This document shows positions 14,117 to 16,894 of a stretch of DNA of 16,894 bases, piece after piece; within the stretch, counting starts at the first letter, position 1, and the number at the start of each line of letters is the position of its first letter. Origin of the DNA: an uncultured Bacteroidales bacterium (GTDB lineage: Bacteria; Bacteroidota; Bacteroidia; Bacteroidales; F082); assembly GCA_905234765.1 (NCBI GenBank), contig CAJOIF010000043.1:1-16894 (forward strand), in the 5' to 3' direction. Under the pieces are notes generated by a model. That model did no database searches. It was not told where the DNA came from and worked only from the letters and a program-made list of their open reading frames with translations. A program made the translations under genes and the position numbers.

Positions 14117-15025
14117 ATGGATCACCATGATGCAAAAGGGCATCACCCTCGGATACGGCCTCACATCCCGCACTGGTGGGGAAGGCTTAAAATCAAGAAG
14201 ATGATTGCTTCATCCTTAAATACGACGACACCGCAGGAGCCTATGTTCGTGGAAATGGGTTGCGATGACACAGAAGCATGGTATGTGGACACAAAGGGTT
14301 GTGGCATGCTTCAGGCAAATGATGCCGAACCGCCTCCCAAACATGGATGGCTGCACAAGGCTGTGCAATGCGCCGCTGTTTTCCTAATTGGATTAATGGT
14401 GTTGACAGGAGCCATTTCTTGCCATAAGGATCCACAACCTACACCAAACCCAATTACACACGATACAATCACGCCGGTAAACCCGGGTGATACGATCACA
14501 CCAGTAAATCCAGGTGATACCATTACCCCGACACCGGGTACAGACACGATTATTCCGGAACCCGGTGGTGATACTATTGTTCCGCCAACACCGGGTGGGG
14601 ATACGTTACCTCCAGTAACGGGTGGAACGAAAGAGTATTTGGTTGATTTTTATTTGAGTGCTGGCCCTGTGTATCCATCACTGGATTCTGTTCGCGAATG
14701 GTCAAATGTATATGATACAATTTATCTACGGGTTCGTGCAACCAGTGACGCATGGACACCAAGTGGTTTTCATGTTGCGCGTGATAGCCTAAGCCCGTAC
14801 TTTGATGTCTCGTCCAAAGTGTACGGAAAAGGATGGTGGCTGATGTATCAAATTTTGGATGATGATCAACTTGGTAATATTAGTGTAATGGGGATGATAC
14901 GTAGTGATAGTGCGTATTTTGCCAGCAAGGGCTATGGTATTTATCCGCAAGTAACCGGCAAAAAGCCGCAACAACCGCCGCGTTACAACGGCAATCGGAT
15001 ACAGCGGGCCGGTCGGTCACATTAA
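14117..15025 (+). CDS. Unrecognised membrane-anchored protein with DTITP-type repeat linker
   Basis: I do not recognise this 302-aa protein. Residues 1-80 are polar and rich in His and Trp (PHWWGRLKIKK at 18-28). A hydrophobic segment (about 83-100) ends in AISC at 99-102, which could be an internal transmembrane helix. It could also be a lipobox if translation really starts at Met64 (14306). Next is a Pro/Thr/Gly/Asp linker (105-170) with imperfect 9-11-residue units of the type DTITPVNPG. A C-terminal domain (about 173-280) without a known motif follows, then a basic tail (PPRYNGNRIQRAGRSH). The layout (anchor, flexible linker, exported domain) suggests a surface protein. The promoter at 14082-14089 supports a start at or after 14117. 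The basic tail may not belong to the original gene, because foreign-looking DNA begins near here. Confidence 0.6.
   Translation: MDHHDAKGHHPRIRPHIPHWWGRLKIKKMIASSLNTTTPQEPMFVEMGCDDTEAWYVDTKGCGMLQANDAEPPPKHGWLHKAVQCAAVFLIGLMVLTGAISCHKDPQPTPNPITHDTITPVNPGDTITPVNPGDTITPTPGTDTIIPEPGGDTIVPPTPGGDTLPPVTGGTKEYLVDFYLSAGPVYPSLDSVREWSNVYDTIYLRVRATSDAWTPSGFHVARDSLSPYFDVSSKVYGKGWWLMYQILDDDQLGNISVMGMIRSDSAYFASKGYGIYPQVTGKKPQQPPRYNGNRIQRAGRSH
14466..14620 (+). repeat. Imperfect tandem repeats encoding DTI(T/I/V)P linker units
   Basis: Six units encode DTITPVNPG, DTITPVNPG, DTITPTPGT, DTIIPEPGG, DTIVPPTPGG and DTLPPVTGG. The first two are identical at the protein level and nearly so in DNA. Such short coding repeats change copy number by slippage and give a variable-length linker. 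Confidence 0.8.
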
Positions 15026-15044
15026 GATTGCAGGCTAATATGAA

Positions 15045-15072
15045 AAAAACGGCACATGTTTGTGCCGTTTTT
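15045..15072. terminator. Bidirectional rho-independent terminator
   Basis: AAAAACGGCACA (15045-15056) and TGTGCCGTTTTT (15061-15072) form a perfect 12-bp stem with a TGTT loop. The A-run on one side and T-run on the other make it work in both directions. It lies between the plus-strand gene ending at 15025 and the minus-strand gene ending at 15097. Confidence 0.88.
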
Positions 15073-15096
15073 AATAAAACACGTTGTGTCAATATG

Positions 15097-15315
15097 TTAT
15101 TTAACGACGTTCGCCCATTTTTTCGCTTCTTTTAATGCTGTTCGCAGGGATTCTCGTGCGATTTCGCATATGCGACCGGAAAACGTGCGCATATTCATAG
15201 AATCCGCGAAGTTTTTGCTAAATACACTGGCGATATATTCCAATTGGGCCGGCGATATTATAAAAACATCACTTGTTATATTGGCGGTTTGTAACTGTTT
15301 TATCGATTCTTTCAT
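15097..15315 (-). CDS. Small protein of unknown function (72 aa)
   Basis: I do not recognise this protein. From the ATG at 15315 it has 72 residues. It looks helical and amphipathic, with a basic C-terminal end (RESLRTALKEAKKWANVVK), no signal peptide and no membrane segment. The start was chosen over an in-frame ATG at 15366 (89 aa) because a Shine-Dalgarno-like AGGGGAG lies about 9 nt before it. Such sites are unusual among the other genes here. Upstream on the minus strand are two overlapping TATAAT boxes (15384-15394), typical of sigma70 and not of Bacteroidota promoters. It is divergent from the secA fragment, and both are probably part of the same foreign segment. Confidence 0.55.
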   Translation of the reverse strand: MKESIKQLQTANITSDVFIISPAQLEYIASVFSKNFADSMNMRTFSGRICEIARESLRTALKEAKKWANVVK

Positions 15316-15406
15316 GATGGATTCTCCCCTATTTTGGTGCAATTTTGATATAAAATCATTGTGCAACCTTGTTTATTATTTTTATTATATTATATCATAA
15401 AGTATC

Positions 15407-15436
15407 TTGACCGCAAGGTACAAAATTTGCTATACC
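15407..15436 (+). promoter_or_regulatory. Sigma70-like promoter before the secA fragment
   Basis: TTGACC (15407-15412) and TATACC (15431-15436) are separated by 18 bp, close to the proteobacterial -35/-10 consensus TTGACA/TATAAT. They lie 24 bp before the ATG at 15461. No TAnnTTTG element is seen here, in contrast to the Bacteroidales genes of the window. Confidence 0.4.
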
Positions 15437-15460
15437 TATACAGACAAACAAGGAAAAGTG

Positions 15461-15637
15461 ATGGCTATGAATATTATTCAAAAAATATTGGGATCGGCAA
15501 ACGACCGATTGGTAAGGTCTTATGACAAAACTGTTTCAATCATAAACGATTTGGAACCCAAGTATCATGCAATGTCTAATGAAGAATTGCGTGCCCAGAC
15601 GGATATTTTACAATTTTCCATTAAGGTTTGGTGCTGA
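15461..15637 (+). pseudogene. secA: Truncated 5' end of secA, alphaproteobacterial type
   Basis: The 58-codon frame begins MAMNIIQKILGSANDRLVRS and continues with [24 protein letters not shown], which is the start of the SecA preprotein-translocase ATPase. The pattern FGSANDRxVKS...INALEPxYxxMSDEELRAxT is that of Alphaproteobacteria. Bacteroidota SecA begins quite differently (around GNKSQRDLKEI, from memory). After TDILQ (about 15614) the resemblance stops and the frame ends FSIKVWC at TGA 15635-15637, so over 90% of the gene is missing. An AGGA Shine-Dalgarno (15451-15454) precedes the ATG by 6 nt. The fragment cannot make a working SecA. It is either transferred DNA cut at about 15614 or an assembly chimera. 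Confidence 0.78.
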
Positions 15638-15660
15638 TAACAAATTAAAACTTACCTTTG
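15627..15660 (+). promoter_or_regulatory. Promoter of lysS
   Basis: TTTG (15627-15630) and TACCTTTG (15653-15660) are separated by 22 bp and match both the -33 and -7 consensus. The element continues as TACCTTTGCGCC, identical to those before fusA2 and the PfkB-type gene, and lies 20 bp before the lysS ATG. The -33 element sits within the last codons of the secA fragment, next to the inferred junction. Confidence 0.6.
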
Positions 15661-15680
15661 CGCCAAAATTCAAACGCATT

Positions 15681-16894
15681 ATGTTGAGCGAACAGGAACA
15701 AATCAGAAGAAATTCGTTGGCCGAACTCTATAAGCTCGGCATCAATCCGTATCCCCAGGCCGCGTTCCCAGTGAGCGTGTTCACGACGGAGATTTTGGAA
15801 CAATTTGACGACAACAACCCCGACCAATTCCAGGAAGTCACCCTCGCGGGCCGTATCATGAGCCGCCGCATCATGGGTGCCGCCTCGTTCTGCGAGTTGC
15901 AGGACTCGAAAGGCCGGATCCAACTCTATGTGAAGCGCGACGAGATCTGCCCCGGGGAGGACAAGACCCTATATAATACGGTGTTCAAACGCCTGTTGGA
16001 CATCGGCGACTTCATCGGCGTGAAAGGCTTTGCCTTCCGCACGCAGATGGGCGAAATCTCAGTTCACGTCAAAGAATTGACCGTGCTGAGCAAGTCGCTC
16101 CGCCCCCTGCCCATCGTCAAGGAGAAAGACGGTGTGAAATATGACGAATTCAACGACCCCGAACTGCGCTACCGTATGCGTTACGTCGACCTCGTGGTCA
16201 ACGACAAGGTGAAGGACATCTTCATCGCCCGCACCCGCATCATCGACAGCATCCGCCGTTTCTTCAACGAGAGCGGCTATCTCGAGGTGGAAACGCCTGT
16301 GCTGCAAGCCATCCCCGGCGGCGCCACGGCGCGTCCCTTCATCACGCACCACAACGCTTTGGACATTCCGATGTACTTGCGTATCGCCGATGAGCTTTAC
16401 CTGAAGCGCCTCATCGTGGGCGGCTTCGAAGGCGTGTATGAGTTTTCGCGCAACTTCCGCAACGAGGGCATGGACCGCACCACGGCAATGGAAATCTACG
16501 TGGCCTACAAGGATTACCTCTGGATGATGGACTTCACCGAGGCCATGATTGAGCGCGCCGTAACGGAGGTGTTAGGCACTGATACCGTGAAAGTTGGCGA
16601 CAACGAAATCTGCTTCAAGCGCCCCTTCAAGCGTATCACCATGATCGACTCCATCAAGGAGAAGACGGGCATCGATATCACAGGTATGGACGAAGCCCAG
16701 CTGCGCGACGTGTGCAAGCAACTCGGCATCGAGGTGGACGACTCGATGGGCAAGGGCAAGCTGATCGACGAAATCTTCGGCGAGAAGTGCGAAGGCACCT
16801 ACATCCAGCCGACCTTCATCACCGACTATCCCGTCGAGATGTCGCCGCTCTGCAAGCGTCATCGCAACAACCCCGAGCTGACCGAGCGCTTCGA
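15681..16894 (+). CDS. lysS: Lysyl-tRNA synthetase, class II (3' truncated; motif 2 deletion)
   Basis: Translation from ATG 15681 is open to the right edge (404 residues). The protein would charge tRNA-Lys with lysine in the cytosol. The OB-fold anticodon-binding domain comes first (about 55-150: [14 protein letters not shown]...[15 protein letters not shown]). The class II catalytic core follows, with [25 protein letters not shown] and [32 protein letters not shown]. At the motif 2 loop the sequence reads [20 protein letters not shown] (from R260). The family has [25 protein letters not shown], so five residues (HNPEF) are missing in frame at about 16481/16482. The lost His and Phe lie in the ATP/adenylate pocket of class II enzymes, so the product may be inactive. 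Elsewhere the gene looks intact, with G+C-rich codon use like fusA2. Motif 3 and any C-terminal extension are outside the window. Confidence 0.93.
   Translation, partial: MLSEQEQIRRNSLAELYKLGINPYPQAAFPVSVFTTEILEQFDDNNPDQFQEVTLAGRIMSRRIMGAASFCELQDSKGRIQLYVKRDEICPGEDKTLYNTVFKRLLDIGDFIGVKGFAFRTQMGEISVHVKELTVLSKSLRPLPIVKEKDGVKYDEFNDPELRYRMRYVDLVVNDKVKDIFIARTRIIDSIRRFFNESGYLEVETPVLQAIPGGATARPFITHHNALDIPMYLRIADELYLKRLIVGGFEGVYEFSRNFRNEGMDRTTAMEIYVAYKDYLWMMDFTEAMIERAVTEVLGTDTVKVGDNEICFKRPFKRITMIDSIKEKTGIDITGMDEAQLRDVCKQLGIEVDDSMGKGKLIDEIFGEKCEGTYIQPTFITDYPVEMSPLCKRHRNNPELTERF

Noticed and set aside
15407..15460. Longer start for the secA fragment (MTARYKI...)
   Set aside because: The extra 18 residues do not resemble SecA and overlap the sigma70-like promoter. 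The ATG at 15461 has a Shine-Dalgarno site and gives the normal SecA N-terminus.
1..16894. CRISPR array to go with the CARF nuclease
   Set aside because: I saw no set of direct repeats with regular unique spacers, and no cas gene. The only tandem repeats are protein-coding (MORN, Sel1 and DTITP units).

Overview
The window looks like Bacteroidales (Bacteroidota) chromosome. The evidence is a Por/type IX secretion C-terminal sorting tail at the left edge, repeated Bacteroidota-type promoter elements (-7 TAnnTTTG, several reading TACCTTTGCGCC), a Bacteroidota-type second EF-G, and little use of Shine-Dalgarno sequences. Ordinary genes are about 40-45% GC by eye. The EF-G2 and lysS genes are clearly richer in G+C, as expected for highly expressed genes.

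Layout. (1) 1-1620, plus strand: the 3' end of a secreted beta-helix protein with a T9SS tail, then, 2 bp later, a Card1/Can2-like (DUF1887) CARF-nuclease with no CRISPR or cas gene in view. (2) 1617-4024, minus strand: an LD-carboxypeptidase (S66) and a secreted MORN-repeat protein with a 4-bp ATGA overlap. (3) 4025-4586: an AT-rich intergenic region holding five exact TTATCAACA (DnaA-box-like) 9-mers on both strands and an 11% GC stretch, which is a candidate replication origin. (4) 4587-6397, plus strand: rpiB and a lutB-like LUD/ferredoxin protein. (5) 6408-10841, minus strand: a zinc-ribbon membrane protein, an EF-G paralog (EF-G2) lacking the catalytic histidine, and a PfkB sugar/nucleoside kinase. 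(6) 10943-12811: a ROK glucokinase-like gene facing a Sel1-repeat lipoprotein. (7) 12960-14019: a probable toxin-antitoxin pair followed by the decayed 3' end of a second antitoxin. (8) 14117-15025: an unrecognised Pro/Thr/Gly-repeat surface protein. (9) about 15045-15615: a short segment that looks foreign, with a 72-aa unknown gene and a truncated secA 5' end of alphaproteobacterial type, each with sigma70-like signals and Shine-Dalgarno sites. (10) 15681-16894: the 5' two-thirds of lysS, which lacks the five residues HNPEF of class II motif 2.

Most genes are housekeeping: cell-wall recycling, pentose-phosphate and sugar phosphorylation, lactate-type redox, and translation. The points most worth a second look are the candidate origin, the orphan CARF nuclease next to a T9SS protein, the histidine-less EF-G2, the decayed toxin-antitoxin duplicate, the alphaproteobacterial secA fragment, and the in-frame deletion in lysS. 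The last two may be real biology or assembly or strain artefacts, and cannot be told apart here.
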